DNA of 64,000 nt from Agrobacterium tumefaciens str. B6 (GCF_001541315.1 NZ_LMVK01000051.1:1-64000), one strand, 5' to 3'; numbered from the stretch's first letter, positions 47,097 to 56,559 are shown. Numbers and translations: made by a program. The notes: generated by a model from the sequence alone, not told the origin.

Positions 47097-48350
47097 ATGT
47101 TTGAGTGGACAAGAAAAAAAGCTGTTCGTGAAGGGCTGTTTTCGCTTTTCATAGGCGACCGCACGGCCGCCTTTGCGATCATGACGGCGCTGCTTCTGCC
47201 GGTTTTTATCATCCTGATGGGACTGCTTTTTGAGGGCGGTAGAGGCCTGAGTTATTTTCTTCAGTCCAAGCGCGTTATGGCGCTTGCCGGTGAGCGCTCG
47301 ACCAAACCGACGCGTACCGATGTGGGTGCGGATTCGACACGCCGTGAAAATGTGCTGACAACCTTCGATGCGATGATCCAGTCGACAAAACAAAAGGTGC
47401 TGGAACGTGATGTCACCATCAACTGGCTGCGGACTGATATCAAAGCCGAATTCAGCTATCGGCTCTTGTTTGCGGATATGTTCGATGTCGATGAGATGAA
47501 ATATCGCCTTGCCTATTCCTGCGAGGGTATCCCGCCCTATCCATATGACGGTGAAGTACTCGTCGATAATAATTTTGAAAACAATACTCTCGGCCGGGAG
47601 CGTATTCTGAAGAACGGCATAACGACCCAGACGCCCAGCGGCTGCTGGGGTGTGTATCCTTACACGGAGTTGAAATGGCACGGCGGAACGGGACCCGGTA
47701 TCGAATTGCAGGACTGGAGTAGCCCTTGCTGCCGTAAGATCCATGCATGGGAGGGATATCCGGAAGGTTTCGAAAAAGAGGCTGAAAAGGGAGACGAAAC
47801 CGCAAATGACAAGGCTTGCAAGTTAAAAGGAAATGAAAAGGCAGTGCAGTCAAGTGACAGGCCGCTGTTTGAGGAGGGTGCCAATAGCAGTCTTGCGTCC
47901 CTGCCCACTCGCTATGTTATTGAACTGGATAGTGACTGGGGGACATCAATACAGGGCAAGAAGCGCACTGATGCAAACAGCTCGATCTACAAAGACGTCG
48001 AACTTCACCCGGGAAAATACGAGATTTCGGTTTGGTACAATGGCCGAAAGAGCAGTTTTAACAACGTGAAAAGTGCCGAACTGACCAATGGTATCGATAT
48101 ATCTCTGCAACCGCTGCTGCCGCAATCCGGGGCGGTGAAAACCATCTTCCAGATGAAACAAGGCCCGGGGATGAAAAACGCCATCGATCAGGTCATCAGA
48201 TGGCGGCAGTACCGGGAGCAGATCACGGTCGACACTTATTCCATATACAGGCTGACCATTGCGGCTTCGGGGTTAAGTGATAGCTTCGGCGGCATCATTA
48301 CCGGCTTTGAGTTGCGATATATCGGACGGTACGGCGATGAGCGTTCCTGA
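47097..48350 (+). CDS. TadG-like pseudopilin with unusual extracytoplasmic domain
   Basis: Residues 22-52 (TAAFAIMTALLLPVFIILMGLLFEGG) match the N-terminal membrane helix of TadG-type pilus assembly proteins, which carry a FAIMTALLLP signature. The remaining roughly 360 residues are predicted outside the membrane. They have at least five Cys (SGCWG, SPCCRK, DKACK and others) and a beta-rich segment around YEISVWYNGRKSSF. I cannot assign a domain; the usual von Willebrand part is not evident. Codon use looks less GC-rich than neighbours, hinting at acquisition or fast divergence. It overlaps the next gene by 14 bases. Confidence 0.7.
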   Translation: MFEWTRKKAVREGLFSLFIGDRTAAFAIMTALLLPVFIILMGLLFEGGRGLSYFLQSKRVMALAGERSTKPTRTDVGADSTRRENVLTTFDAMIQSTKQKVLERDVTINWLRTDIKAEFSYRLLFADMFDVDEMKYRLAYSCEGIPPYPYDGEVLVDNNFENNTLGRERILKNGITTQTPSGCWGVYPYTELKWHGGTGPGIELQDWSSPCCRKIHAWEGYPEGFEKEAEKGDETANDKACKLKGNEKAVQSSDRPLFEEGANSSLASLPTRYVIELDSDWGTSIQGKKRTDANSSIYKDVELHPGKYEISVWYNGRKSSFNNVKSAELTNGIDISLQPLLPQSGAVKTIFQMKQGPGMKNAIDQVIRWRQYREQITVDTYSIYRLTIAASGLSDSFGGIITGFELRYIGRYGDERS

Positions 48351-48912
48351 AATCGCACCTGCGGCTCATGGCGGCAAGCAATCGCATGACGGTTCACGGC
48401 ACCGGCTTTTCAGGCGGCTTTACCTGAGGATTCTTGCCGACAGGCAGGCTGCCGCCGCCGTTGAAGTGGGCCTGCTGTTGCCCGTTTTTCTGATTTTGAT
48501 TTTCGGAATCCTCGAAATCGGGCTGCTGCTGCTCTACCATCTTTATCTCTCAACCGCTTCGAGTGCCGGCGTTGAATATTTGCGCCGAGCTGCGATGCAT
48601 CGTCAGCAGGTGACGGAGAGGGCATTGCGGCAGGCGATTTCGTCCGGGTTCATCACCGCGACTAATGCGGATAATTTGAAGATTTCACTCACGCCAATAC
48701 TTGATGACGACATTGCCGCGGCCCCCGTCGCATTTCCGATAGAGAACAGCTTTCAGTCGCCGACCGCCGCGGCAGGACAATATATTCTGGCGGTGGGGTA
48801 CAGGTGGAACTTCGTCATGCCGACGACGCACCTGCTCGTTCCAAGCTCAGGGACTGTCCGTCAGCTCCAAAATGTGTCGCTGGCGATAACGGCTGTGCGG
48901 GTGACCGAATGA
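48337..48912 (+). CDS. TadE-like pseudopilin
   Basis: A protein of 191 residues. A basic segment (RHRLFRRLYLRILADRQ) precedes the TadE signature AAAAVEVGLLLPVFLILIFG with its conserved Glu, a membrane helix, and then a periplasmic domain. In Tad systems such minor pseudopilins are processed by TadV/CpaA prepilin peptidase and assist Flp pilus assembly. No tadV, tadA or flp gene is in this window. ATG 48337 overlaps the upstream gene, and the stop forms ATGA with the next. Confidence 0.8.
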   Translation: MSVPEIAPAAHGGKQSHDGSRHRLFRRLYLRILADRQAAAAVEVGLLLPVFLILIFGILEIGLLLLYHLYLSTASSAGVEYLRRAAMHRQQVTERALRQAISSGFITATNADNLKISLTPILDDDIAAAPVAFPIENSFQSPTAAAGQYILAVGYRWNFVMPTTHLLVPSSGTVRQLQNVSLAITAVRVTE

Positions 48913-49490
48913 GCATCATGCGACCTATATCCCGTCTGTATTCCATGGGGCTTTGCCGCTCCGGCGCCGCTGCCGTCGAGATGGCTCTTCTGGCGCCACT
49001 GCTCATCCTTGTTCTGGCCGTTGTTCTTGAAATCGGACGCGGATGGCTGAGCTACGATCGCTTTGTGACGGCCGTGGACAATACGGCCCGTTGGTCGGCA
49101 CGGTTTCCGGAGTTCGAGACCCGGGTGAGAACGGGCGTCAAAACGTTCGTGCTCATGTCCGGAAACGGTCTTCTTCAGACCGAAAAGCTTAACCTCACTT
49201 TGAGAAGCGCAAAGCTGGTGGGCAATGTTCCCGAGCTGCAATTTCAGCCGTATAATTTCTTCGGTTCAGCCGAAGGCGTAGAATGGGACAAGGCGATTAA
49301 GGACGGCAATTTCGGGCCAAATGAAGCGATTATCGTGGTTTCAGGGCGTTACAGCTATCGACCGCTATTTGCCTTTCTGGCCGATACCACCATAGACTTC
49401 GAATATGTAACGGCGATCAATCCATTCTTTTCGCGGCACTACCCCTATCAGTCCGGCAAATCCGATTTCAATAAATGGAATGTCATGTAA
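48909..49490 (+). CDS. TadE/TadF-like pseudopilin
   Basis: The third member of the trio has 193 residues. It carries SGAAAVEMALLAPLLILVLA, the TadE/F N-terminal signature, then a periplasmic domain rich in Phe and Tyr. It is translationally coupled to the previous gene by ATGA. The family is confident from the N-terminus only. Convergent trmFO ends 48 bases downstream with no obvious terminator between them. Confidence 0.8.
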   Translation: MSIMRPISRLYSMGLCRSGAAAVEMALLAPLLILVLAVVLEIGRGWLSYDRFVTAVDNTARWSARFPEFETRVRTGVKTFVLMSGNGLLQTEKLNLTLRSAKLVGNVPELQFQPYNFFGSAEGVEWDKAIKDGNFGPNEAIIVVSGRYSYRPLFAFLADTTIDFEYVTAINPFFSRHYPYQSGKSDFNKWNVM

Positions 49491-49537
49491 GCCATGACCG
49501 CGCCCCGCCATTGCGTGGAGCGCGGGTGGTCTCAAAT

Positions 49538-50968
49538 TCAGGATGTGGCGACGGAAGCCTTTGAAAGGTCGAGCCATTCCGCGCAATCCCTCAACGCCCG
49601 CGCTGCAATCAGCTGGCGTTTCATGATCGTCTTGTCCTTGCCGCGAAAACGCTTCACGCCTTCAGGCTTGACGATCGAGCCCGGCGTCAGTTCCGGGAAG
49701 AGGCCGAAATTGATGTTCATCGGCTGGAAGGAACGTTTGCCCGGCTCATCATCGGAGGAGAGGTGGCCGCCGGTGATGTGGTTGAGAAGCGAGCCGAGCG
49801 CGGTGGTGGCCGGCGGCAGGCTCGGGGTCTCGCCCTTCTGCTCGGCGGCGGCGAAGCGGCCGGCGAGAAGGCCGACGGAGGCGCTTTCCACGTAACCTTC
49901 GCAGCCGGTGATCTGGCCGGCGAAACGCAGGTCCGGCCGGGATTTCAGCTTCAGCGAGCGGTCGAGCAGGATGGGGGAATCGATATAGGTATTGCGGTGC
50001 AGGCCGCCGAGGCGCGCGAATTCCGCATTTTCGAGGCCCGGTATCATGCGGAACACATCCGCCTGAACGCCATATTTCAGCTTGGTCTGGAAACCGACCA
50101 TGTTGTAGAGCGTGCCGAGCGCATTGTCCTGCCGCAGCTGGACGACGGCATAGGCCTTGACGGTGGGGTTATGGGCGTTGGTCAGGCCCATCGGTTTCAT
50201 CGGGCCGTGGCGAAGTGTCTCGCGGCCGCGTTCGGCCATGATCTCGATCGGCAGGCAGCCGTCGAAATAGGGCGTACCTTCCCATTCCTTGAAACCGACG
50301 GTATCGCCGGCGATCAGCGCATCGATGAAGGCGTTATACTGTTCCTCGTTCAGCGGGCAGTTGATGTAATCCTTGCCGGTGCCGCCGGGGCCGACCTTGT
50401 CGTAACGCGACTGATACCAGCAGATATCCATGTTGATGCTGTCGCGGTGCACGATGGGGGCGATGGCGTCGAAAAAGGCGAGCGCATCCTCACCCGTCTC
50501 GGCCTGAATGGCGGCGGCGAGATCCGGCGAGGTGAGCGGGCCGGTGGCGATGATCGAGTTGCCCCATTCCCTCGGCGGCAGGCCGTTCACCTCTTCGCGC
50601 ACGATCGTCACCAGGGGGTGACTTTCCAGCTCTTTCGTCACGGCTTCAGAAAACCCGTCTCGGTCGACGGCGAGTGCACCGCCGGCCGGCACCTGGTGTC
50701 TGTCGGCGCAGGCCATGATCAGTGAGCCGGCGAGCCGCATTTCCGCATGGATGACGCCGACTGCGTTCGCCGTTGCATCGTCGGAGCGGAAGGAGTTGGA
50801 ACAGACCAGTTCCGCCAGCGTATCGCCCTTATGCGCATCCGTGCCGCGCACGCCGCGCATTTCGTGCAGGATGACGGGGACGCCGCTTTGCGCGATCTGC
50901 CATGCGGCTTCCGAACCGGCCAGTCCGCCGCCCACGACATGAATGGGAGAAGTGGTCTTGTCTTGCAT
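49538..50968 (-). CDS. trmFO: methylenetetrahydrofolate-tRNA-(uracil-5-)-methyltransferase TrmFO
   Basis: TrmFO makes ribothymidine-54 in tRNA using methylene-tetrahydrofolate and FAD. The dinucleotide site [16 protein letters not shown] lies at the N-terminus. [56 protein letters not shown] and the MNINFGLFP tail are all family motifs. The frame opens at 51082; ATG 50968 (476 residues) or 50980 are the plausible starts and neither has a strong ribosome site. Confidence 0.95.
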   Translation of the reverse strand: MQDKTTSPIHVVGGGLAGSEAAWQIAQSGVPVILHEMRGVRGTDAHKGDTLAELVCSNSFRSDDATANAVGVIHAEMRLAGSLIMACADRHQVPAGGALAVDRDGFSEAVTKELESHPLVTIVREEVNGLPPREWGNSIIATGPLTSPDLAAAIQAETGEDALAFFDAIAPIVHRDSINMDICWYQSRYDKVGPGGTGKDYINCPLNEEQYNAFIDALIAGDTVGFKEWEGTPYFDGCLPIEIMAERGRETLRHGPMKPMGLTNAHNPTVKAYAVVQLRQDNALGTLYNMVGFQTKLKYGVQADVFRMIPGLENAEFARLGGLHRNTYIDSPILLDRSLKLKSRPDLRFAGQITGCEGYVESASVGLLAGRFAAAEQKGETPSLPPATTALGSLLNHITGGHLSSDDEPGKRSFQPMNINFGLFPELTPGSIVKPEGVKRFRGKDKTIMKRQLIAARALRDCAEWLDLSKASVATS

Positions 50969-51246
50969 TTCGGTGTCCATAGGCGGCCGCGGGGCAAAGG
51001 CTCCCGTCCGGCGGCTGTCTTTCGAGTGATTGTTCCGCGCGGGTCCCGAAGGACGCTGCATTGTTTGCGGATGCACTAGCATGCATGGCCGGGGCAGCCA
51101 AATGTTTTTGGGGTGAGGATTACGACGGAGGGGATGTGGTCTTTATGCTAGCAGGTCGCCCAATGTGATTGGTGACCTCGTCTTCGTCTGGATGTGTAAT
51201 TTGCTGTGATGGTTGGCAGCGTTTTTTTGTAGGGGGCCATCTTCCT

Positions 51247-51361
51247 CCGTCATTCCGGCCTTGAGCCGGAATCCAGCCAGCCCAAGTCTTTGGGCTGAAA
51301 GGACTCTTCCCACGGCGCAGACGCGCCGTTACTGGATGCCGGATCAAGTCCGGCATGGCGG
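51247..51361. repeat. dispersed palindromic repeat A7 (RIME-like)
   Basis: The arms are CATTCCGGCCTTGAGCCGGA and GATGCCGGATCAAGTCCGGC. The core is CAGCCCAAGTCTTTGGGCTG then GGCGCAGACGCGCCGTTACT. The left and right arms are of different subtypes, showing mosaic assembly. The surrounding 50969-51481 shows nothing else. Confidence 0.85.
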
Positions 51362-51481
51362 GAGAGGAGTGTAGCGGAAGAGCAACCGACAAGGAGGGGG
51401 CGACACCGCATGGCGTGATGTGCGGTGCTGATGTTCTTCAACGGCCGACTGGCGAGAATTTCCCGCATATTCCGCCAGAAT

Positions 51482-51512
51482 CAAAAACGGCGCCAGAGGC
51501 GCCGCTTTTTTT
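51482..51512. terminator. bidirectional terminator next to DUF1127 gene 1
   Basis: The GGCGCC / GGCGCC hairpin extends with CG pairs and has an A-run (CAAAAA) on the left and seven T residues on the right, so it can stop transcripts from either side. It lies about 59 bases beyond the minus-strand DUF1127 stop. Confidence 0.8.
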
Positions 51513-51570
51513 AACCTGTCGCTCGATCGTCGCGCCCTGGAGGTCGGGCAGCGGGACGATCGTTTACGCC

Positions 51571-51714
51571 TTAGCGGAACGAACGGGCTGCTACGTTACG
51601 GATGTCGTAACGGGTCAGGCCGATGTCGCTCAGAGCCTGGTTGGACAGGCTGCCAAGTTCGTTGATCGTGCGGCGGTAGGAGATCCAGTTCTTTGCGATG
51701 CGGATGGGGTTCAT
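51571..51714 (-). CDS. DUF1127 small protein 1 (47 residues)
   Basis: The peptide starts MNPIRIAKNWISYRRTINEL and continues through ALSDIGLTRYDIRNVAARSF. This is the DUF1127 core with the L-x-D-I-G-L-x-R-x-D-I motif. Its basic character fits known Agrobacterium DUF1127 proteins, reported to affect phosphate and carbon metabolism through protein or RNA contacts. AGGA lies eight bases before the ATG, and a terminator follows. A second DUF1127 gene is 458 bases upstream on the same strand. Confidence 0.88.
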   Translation of the reverse strand: MNPIRIAKNWISYRRTINELGSLSNQALSDIGLTRYDIRNVAARSFR

Positions 51715-52091
51715 GGTCGTTTCCTCAATCTATCTCTGTTGATTTCGTCTGCCGGCTCAGTGTTTCTCTGTGCTCTCGGCTGTTGAGGTTTATATATAGA
51801 CATTGAGCCATGTTGTGCAGTGCAGAATTTAGGCTACTGCCATGCATTTGTGCACTATGTCGGCTAAATTTGCGGCTTTGAGTATCGGTTGGGCAAAATA
51901 TGAGCGGAAATGCCTGTGTTTCAGGCGGTTTTGACTGATTTGGCAGCTTTTGGCGGCGTAGGAGAGGCTTTCCGGTGTGAAAAGCAGCCATGAAGAGGCT
52001 CTAGCGCGATCCAGGCCTGTGCAATTGGTCGGCCGATCGATGCATTTTTCATCTGCCGATACGGCGAGTGGCTGTGCAGTCGCCCAAAACG
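51715..52091. promoter_or_regulatory. gene-free promoter region of DUF1127 gene 1
   Basis: About 377 bases without a gene. On the minus strand CTATATATA at 51791-51799 is a likely -10 element for the small gene, although a clear -35 is missing. Two inverted words, TTGTGCAGTGCA near 51812 and TGCATTTGTGCACT near 51844, sit just upstream and could bind a regulator. Confidence 0.35.
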
Positions 52092-52127
52092 AAAAAAGGC
52101 CGGAGGCGGAAGCCTCAGGCCTTTTTG
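52092..52127. terminator. bidirectional terminator downstream of DUF1127 gene 2
   Basis: AGGCC-GGAGGC-GGAA-GCCTC-AGGCC makes a long, slightly bulged stem. Six A residues lie on the left and five T residues on the right. It lies 46 bases beyond the minus-strand stop at 52173. Confidence 0.85.
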
Positions 52128-52172
52128 GGTAGGTCGTCTCGCATCCGCCGCAAGGAGCGGCGGGGCGTATAA

Positions 52173-52319
52173 TTAGATGCCGACGGCGGTGCGGGCGACG
52201 CGACGGATGTCCTGACGGCCGATGCCGAGGTCATTCAGTTCGCGGTCGGTCATGCGGCCGAGTTCGGTTACGGTCTGACGATACTTGCGCCAGTTGGTCA
52301 GCGAGCGTGTGATGTTCAT
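52173..52319 (-). CDS. DUF1127 small protein 2 (48 residues)
   Basis: The peptide begins MNITRSLTNWRKYRQTVTEL and contains RELNDLGIGRQDIRRVAR, the DUF1127 signature with an Arg-rich end. Two ATGs are in frame: 52325 sits too close to GAGGAAG, while 52319 has it at eight bases, so the latter is chosen. It is a diverged paralogue of the gene at 51571, with its own terminator, so the two are separately transcribed. Confidence 0.88.
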   Translation of the reverse strand: MNITRSLTNWRKYRQTVTELGRMTDRELNDLGIGRQDIRRVARTAVGI

Positions 52320-52938
52320 TTTCATCTTCCTCTTCGTGCTGTTCAGTCTCTACGGCCAGTCTTGGGAGGCTTTGGTCCGGGGCTGAACTCGATCTCTGTA
52401 TGACCATGAATATAATCGGTTTAATCAAAACAAAAACAGACAAAGCAAGATGTCACCTATGCATTAAACGCAAGGCAAGTGGAGAAATCGACCCGATTGC
52501 GGCGATCCGTGCATAATTTGTGACCAATTTGTGTGCTTTTGGTGATCGAATGGGGTTGGGCGTTGCGAATCCGGGAGGCATGGCCGGATACGGGGTGGGC
52601 GCGGCGCAGAAGCCTTGAATTGCAGATATGAAGCGGGGGGCGGCAATCCGGCAATGTCGGTTGCGGGAGAGGCTATATATAATGTCAATGTAGCCGCATA
52701 AATATTGCCGGCTTCCCCGCCTGCTTCCATGCGGATGTGCCGCTTGGGGCGGGCCGGCAAGGAGAGGGGGCGGATGCCCCGCGGTTTCCCGTTTCCAGCC
52801 CAGAATCGCCCCAGTCCGGTCCTTGCGCCTCATCCCCTGGCGGCGGCGGCAAATAAGCTTAGGGGGCGGCTGCCTCTCCCCGCCGGCGCGGGCAACAAGA
52901 AAAGTCCGGAGGAAACGAAAGGCGGGGGAACGGCGTGC
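52320..52938. other. 619-base gene-free region between DUF1127 gene 2 and tRNA-Leu
   Basis: 52400-52450 is AT-rich and probably contains the DUF1127 promoter on the minus strand (TATATT near 52410 with T-rich upstream sequence). The remaining part, about 52460-52930, has short open frames on both strands with no ribosome site or recognisable product. I see no RNA gene or repeat in it. Confidence 0.3.
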
Positions 52939-52967
52939 TTGACCCTTTCAGAACATTGTGACATACC
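52939..52967 (+). promoter_or_regulatory. sigma-70 type promoter of tRNA-Leu
   Basis: TTGACC (extended CTTGAC, the rhizobial -35) is separated by 17 bases from CATACC, a moderate -10. This places transcription start just before the tRNA at 52980. Confidence 0.55.
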
Positions 52968-52979
52968 GCCGCCCAACGT

Positions 52980-53062
52980 GCGGGTATGGCGGAATTGGTA
53001 GACGCATTGGTTTTAGGTACCAACGCTTCGGCGTGGGAGTTCGAGTCTCTCTACCCGCACCA
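52980..53062 (+). tRNA. tRNA-Leu (anticodon UAG)
   Basis: The acceptor stem GCGGGTA pairs with TACCCGC, followed by A and an encoded CCA at 53060-53062. The D region reads TGGCGGAATTGGTAGACGCA, as in leucine tRNAs. The anticodon stem TTGGT/ACCAA encloses TTTAGGT, so the anticodon is TAG (53014-53016), reading CUN codons. A long variable arm (CGCTTCGGCG) marks the Leu class. The T-loop is GTTCGAGTC. Confidence 0.95.
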
Positions 53063-53304
53063 CAAGCAAGGCATGGCTGTGCCACGCTTGCGCCAGAGTG
53101 CATCTTTATAAGATGCGGGGAGCTTCGGGGTTCTTTTCTCCCCTTTGGTCTTTGGTCTCCGGTGCAGGCGCAAAGGTGTGCGGCAGGCGCTTGTGTAAAG
53201 AAATAAGGGAAGCCACGGCCGGGGAACGAAGTTTCCGGCGCAGTGCTCGAAAGTAAACCAACGGCTGTCTGAGCACCGCCGCCATGATGTGAAGGTTTGA
53301 GAAA

Positions 53305-54783
53305 ATGCAGGTTATTGAAACGCTCGCTGAAGGGCTGAAGCGCGAACTCAAGATCGTTATCCCGGCTGCCGACATGAAGGCCCGTCTGGACGAGCGCCTG
53401 GTTGACGCCAAGGACAAGGTTCGCATCAACGGTTTCCGTCCCGGCAAGGTGCCGATGGGTCACCTGAAGAAGATGTATGGCAAGTCCATCATGGCCGACC
53501 TCGTCAACGAGCTGGTTCGTGAAAAGCCTTCCGAAATCCTCTCCAGCCGCGGCGAGAAGTCTGCTACCCAACCGGCCATCTCCATGACCGAAGACGAGCA
53601 GGAAGCCGAAAAGATTCTGTCGGCTGAATCCGATTTCGAATTCACCGTCGCCTACGAAATCATTCCGGCCATCGAACTGAAGGCCAATGACGGCATCAAG
53701 GTTACCCGCGAAGTTGTTGAAGTCTCCGAAGACGAAATCAACGAGCAGATCCTCAAGATCGCTGAAAGCGCCCGCACCTACGAGGCCAAGAAGGGCAAGG
53801 CCGCCGACGGCGACCGCGTCACCATGAACTATCTCGGCAAGGTTGACGGCGTTGCCTTCGACGGCGGCGCTGCTGAAGACGCTGAACTGGTCCTCGGTTC
53901 TGGCCGCTTCATCCCCGGCTTCGAAGACCAGCTCGTTGGCGTCAAGGCCGGCGACGAAAAGACCATCACCGTGACCTTCCCGGCCGACTACCCGGCTGCG
54001 AACCTCGCGGGCAAGGAAGCCAACTTCGACATCACCGTCAAGGAAGTTGCTGCTGCCGCTGCTGTTGAAATCAACGACGAACTGGCCACCAAGCTCGGTC
54101 TCGAATCGGCTGAAAAGCTGAAGGAAATCGTCAAGGGCCAGATCGAAAGCCAGTACGGCAACGTCACCCGCCAGAAGGTCAAGCGTCAGATTCTCGACCA
54201 GCTGGACGAGATGTACAAGTTCGACACGCCGGCTGGCCTCGTCGACGCCGAGTTCGACAACATCTGGCGCCAGATCAACACCGATCTCGCCCAGTCCGGC
54301 AAGACCTTCGCTGACGAAGACACGACCGAAGAAGAAGCCCGCGAAGAATATCGCAAGCTTGCTGAGCGTCGCGTTCGTCTCGGCCTCGTTCTCTCCGAAA
54401 TCGGCGAAAAGGCCGGCGTTGAAGTGACCGAAGAAGAAATGCAGCGCGCGCTGTTCCAGCAGCTGCAGCAGTTCCCCGGCCAGCAGAAGGAAATCCTCGA
54501 TTTCTTCCGCAACACCCCCGGCGCTTCCGCTTCGCTGCGCGCTCCGATCTTCGAAGAGAAGGTCATTGACAAGCTGCTCTCCGAAATCTCGGTAACGGAC
54601 AAGACCGTTTCCAAGGAAGAGCTGCTGGCTGACGACGGCGAAGAAGAAACGGAAACCAAGAAGAAGGCTCCGGCCAAGAAAAAGGCTGCTGCCAAGGCTG
54701 ACGCCGCCGCTGAAGGCGAAGAAGCCGCTCCGAAGAAGAAGGCTCCGGCCAAGAAAAAGGCCGCCGAAGGCGACGCCGAATAA
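53305..54783 (+). CDS. tig: trigger factor (ribosome-associated chaperone)
   Basis: Tig binds ribosomal protein L23 at the exit tunnel and helps nascent chains fold. The 492-residue protein has the N-terminal ribosome-binding domain with the signature [17 protein letters not shown], an FKBP-type isomerase domain at about 160-250 ([20 protein letters not shown]), and the helical C-domain. The last 45 residues are a Lys/Ala/Glu-rich tail with duplicated [11 protein letters not shown] words, common in rhizobia. A 242-base leader between tRNA-Leu and the ATG is unusually long. A terminator follows. Confidence 0.97.
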   Translation: MQVIETLAEGLKRELKIVIPAADMKARLDERLVDAKDKVRINGFRPGKVPMGHLKKMYGKSIMADLVNELVREKPSEILSSRGEKSATQPAISMTEDEQEAEKILSAESDFEFTVAYEIIPAIELKANDGIKVTREVVEVSEDEINEQILKIAESARTYEAKKGKAADGDRVTMNYLGKVDGVAFDGGAAEDAELVLGSGRFIPGFEDQLVGVKAGDEKTITVTFPADYPAANLAGKEANFDITVKEVAAAAAVEINDELATKLGLESAEKLKEIVKGQIESQYGNVTRQKVKRQILDQLDEMYKFDTPAGLVDAEFDNIWRQINTDLAQSGKTFADEDTTEEEAREEYRKLAERRVRLGLVLSEIGEKAGVEVTEEEMQRALFQQLQQFPGQQKEILDFFRNTPGASASLRAPIFEEKVIDKLLSEISVTDKTVSKEELLADDGEEETETKKKAPAKKKAAAKADAAAEGEEAAPKKKAPAKKKAAEGDAE

Positions 54784-54813
54784 TCTTCTTCGGTGCAAGC
54801 TGATTGAACAAAG

Positions 54814-54841
54814 GGCCGCGGCGAAAGCTGCGGCCTTTTTG
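54814..54841 (+). terminator. rho-independent terminator of tig
   Basis: GGCCGCGGC / GCTGCGGCC form a 9-bp stem (one G-T pair) closed by GAAA and followed by TTTTTG. It starts 31 bases after the tig stop. Confidence 0.9.
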
Positions 54842-54996
54842 TTTGGGCGCCGGTTTTCTGGCAGTATTGCCCGCCCGGTTTCGGGCTTTTGACATCGTTG
54901 CGTCATTCTGAATCATTATCGTTAGAGACCGTGGCCGCCGAACCGGAAATATAGGCACCATCGCCACGACGCCGGGGAATGTTGAAGGGTCGTGTT

Positions 54997-55557
54997 ATGG
55001 GTGTCAGAAACTATTTGATCGAGGGTGTTTCCGGCACCGGTAAAACCTCGGTGGCAACCGAACTCCAGCGACGTGGCTATCATGTCATCCACGGCGACCG
55101 TGACCTTGCCTACAAAGGTGATCCTGAAACAGGCGAACCGGTCGATCTCTCGCTGTTTCAAGGGGATGGGGATATTATCTACCGTCATCGGCATCATATT
55201 TGGGATGTCAAAAAAGTGCAGGCGCTGGTGACTGATCGACGTCACGCGATCACGTTCTTCTGCGGCGGCTCAAGGAACTTTGGGCGTTTTATAGACCGCT
55301 TCGATCAGGTCTTCGTTCTGGATATCGACGTCGCGATCTTGCGAAGACGGTTGATGGAGAGGCCTGAGGACGAGTTCGGCGGAAAGGCGGCCGAACGCGA
55401 ATTTGTCTTGCAACTCCATGCGACGAAAGAAGACCTTCCCGCCAATGCAACGGTCATTGATTCATCGAGGCCTTTAGACGTGGTGATTGATGACATCCTG
55501 ACCCGCTGCGTTGGACCGACCTCAGGAAATGAGCAGCACGGGGATTTTTCGTTTTGA
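54997..55557 (+). CDS. P-loop NTPase, nucleoside/small-molecule kinase-like
   Basis: This protein (186 residues) begins with MGVRNYLIEGVSGTGKTSVA, a Walker A motif (GVSGTGKTS). HGDRDLAYKGDPETGEPVD follows, then a lid-like RRRLMERPEDEFGGK and a C-terminal ATVIDSSRPLDVVIDDIL strand as in adenylate-kinase-like folds. Substrate is unknown. An ATG at 54979 exists, but 54997 has GAAGG eight bases upstream. It stands alone between tig and a secreted-protein gene and seems a low-expression accessory gene. Confidence 0.75.
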   Translation: MGVRNYLIEGVSGTGKTSVATELQRRGYHVIHGDRDLAYKGDPETGEPVDLSLFQGDGDIIYRHRHHIWDVKKVQALVTDRRHAITFFCGGSRNFGRFIDRFDQVFVLDIDVAILRRRLMERPEDEFGGKAAEREFVLQLHATKEDLPANATVIDSSRPLDVVIDDILTRCVGPTSGNEQHGDFSF

Positions 55558-55778
55558 TCACAATGCAGTGCAGCATGATTTTTTGCTGCATCTGCTCTTG
55601 TTCATCTCCCGTTCATCTGTCACCCTGCGCAGCATGATTTGCCCCGGTCGCTGAACGCGGCCGCTCGGGTACTGTGCGCCGCTTTTATGCGGCCTCATCG
55701 CTGCCAAACCATTGGCCTTGAGCTTTTACCGTGCCTGCCGGGTCTTCCGGCGCGCCCTTAATCTGCCAGGGGACAAAT

Positions 55779-56426
55779 ATGTCGCTCCGAACGGGTTCTG
55801 CCCTTGCATTGTCGCTCTTCACCGCCGCCACGGCCGCTCATGCGGATGAGGCCGGGCTGATCTGGAAACCGGTCAAGAATTCCGATCGTTCCTACACGGC
55901 GCGCATCGGCGCCAAGCTGCCGGTCGATACGCCGATCCGGGCGGGGCTGGAAATGGGCATGAATGCCTCGAGGACGGGGCAGGTGGTGGATACGCCGGTT
56001 CGGCTGTGGGGTAATGTCACGCTGCTGGCGGAACAGCTGCCCGGTGTCTCGCTTGCACGCGACGTCGGTGTCATAGTCAATGCATTAACGGGGTCGAGCA
56101 GCCTCTCCATGACATCGCAGCAGAAGCGCATCGTCACGCCGGAACTGGATATCGAGGCGAACCGCAATTTCACCGTGCGTTACGACGGCACGGCGCAGCA
56201 ATGGAACGGTCTTGATGTGTCGCAGTCGTTGCGCCTGTCCCGCTCGGAAACCGGCACGGCCTTCGTGTTGACGGGGGCGAGCCGCAACAGCTTCAACGAG
56301 TTCAGCAGCGGCGTGGCGGTGGAGCAGAAGATCGGCGATAATCTGACGGTGCGCGGAACGCTTGACCAGGGTTTTGCGGATCATTTCCGGCCGGGGGTGA
56401 GTGCGCGGTATAGCATTAGATGGTGA
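55779..56426 (+). CDS. secreted beta-rich (outer-membrane-like) protein of unknown function
   Basis: The 215-residue product has a clear signal peptide (about 1-23, GSALALSLFTAATAAHA). The rest has alternating polar/hydrophobic strands and a C-terminal SVSARYSIRW-type end, with final aromatic Trp. A terminal aromatic is usual for outer-membrane beta barrels recognised by BamA. The frame opens at 55731; ATG 55779 has AGGGGA upstream. No family is recognised by eye. It is flanked by gene-free DNA with repeat elements. Confidence 0.6.
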   Translation: MSLRTGSALALSLFTAATAAHADEAGLIWKPVKNSDRSYTARIGAKLPVDTPIRAGLEMGMNASRTGQVVDTPVRLWGNVTLLAEQLPGVSLARDVGVIVNALTGSSSLSMTSQQKRIVTPELDIEANRNFTVRYDGTAQQWNGLDVSQSLRLSRSETGTAFVLTGASRNSFNEFSSGVAVEQKIGDNLTVRGTLDQGFADHFRPGVSARYSIRW

Positions 56427-56463
56427 GCGTGGTTCCGTCTGCGGCGGAATTGCTGAAACCTCT

Positions 56464-56542
56464 CCGTCATCCTCGGGCTTGACCCGAGGATCCACAACCC
56501 GCGCGTACCATGGATCCTCGGGTCAAGCCCGAGGATGACGGA
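56464..56542. repeat. dispersed palindromic repeat B2
   Basis: The arms are CATCCTCGGGCTTGACCCGA and GGGTCAAGCCCGAGGATGAC around ATCCACAACCCGCGCG. This is the most perfect copy of family B and is directly adjacent to a partial A element. Confidence 0.88.
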
Positions 56543-56559
56543 GGCGGCATCGTGGCTGT

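Noticed and set aside
52453-52833. 126-codon minus-strand frame upstream of tRNA-Leu
   Set aside because: It is Pro/Arg/His-rich with no domain, and overlaps equally long frames on other registers; it looks like a GC-driven artefact.
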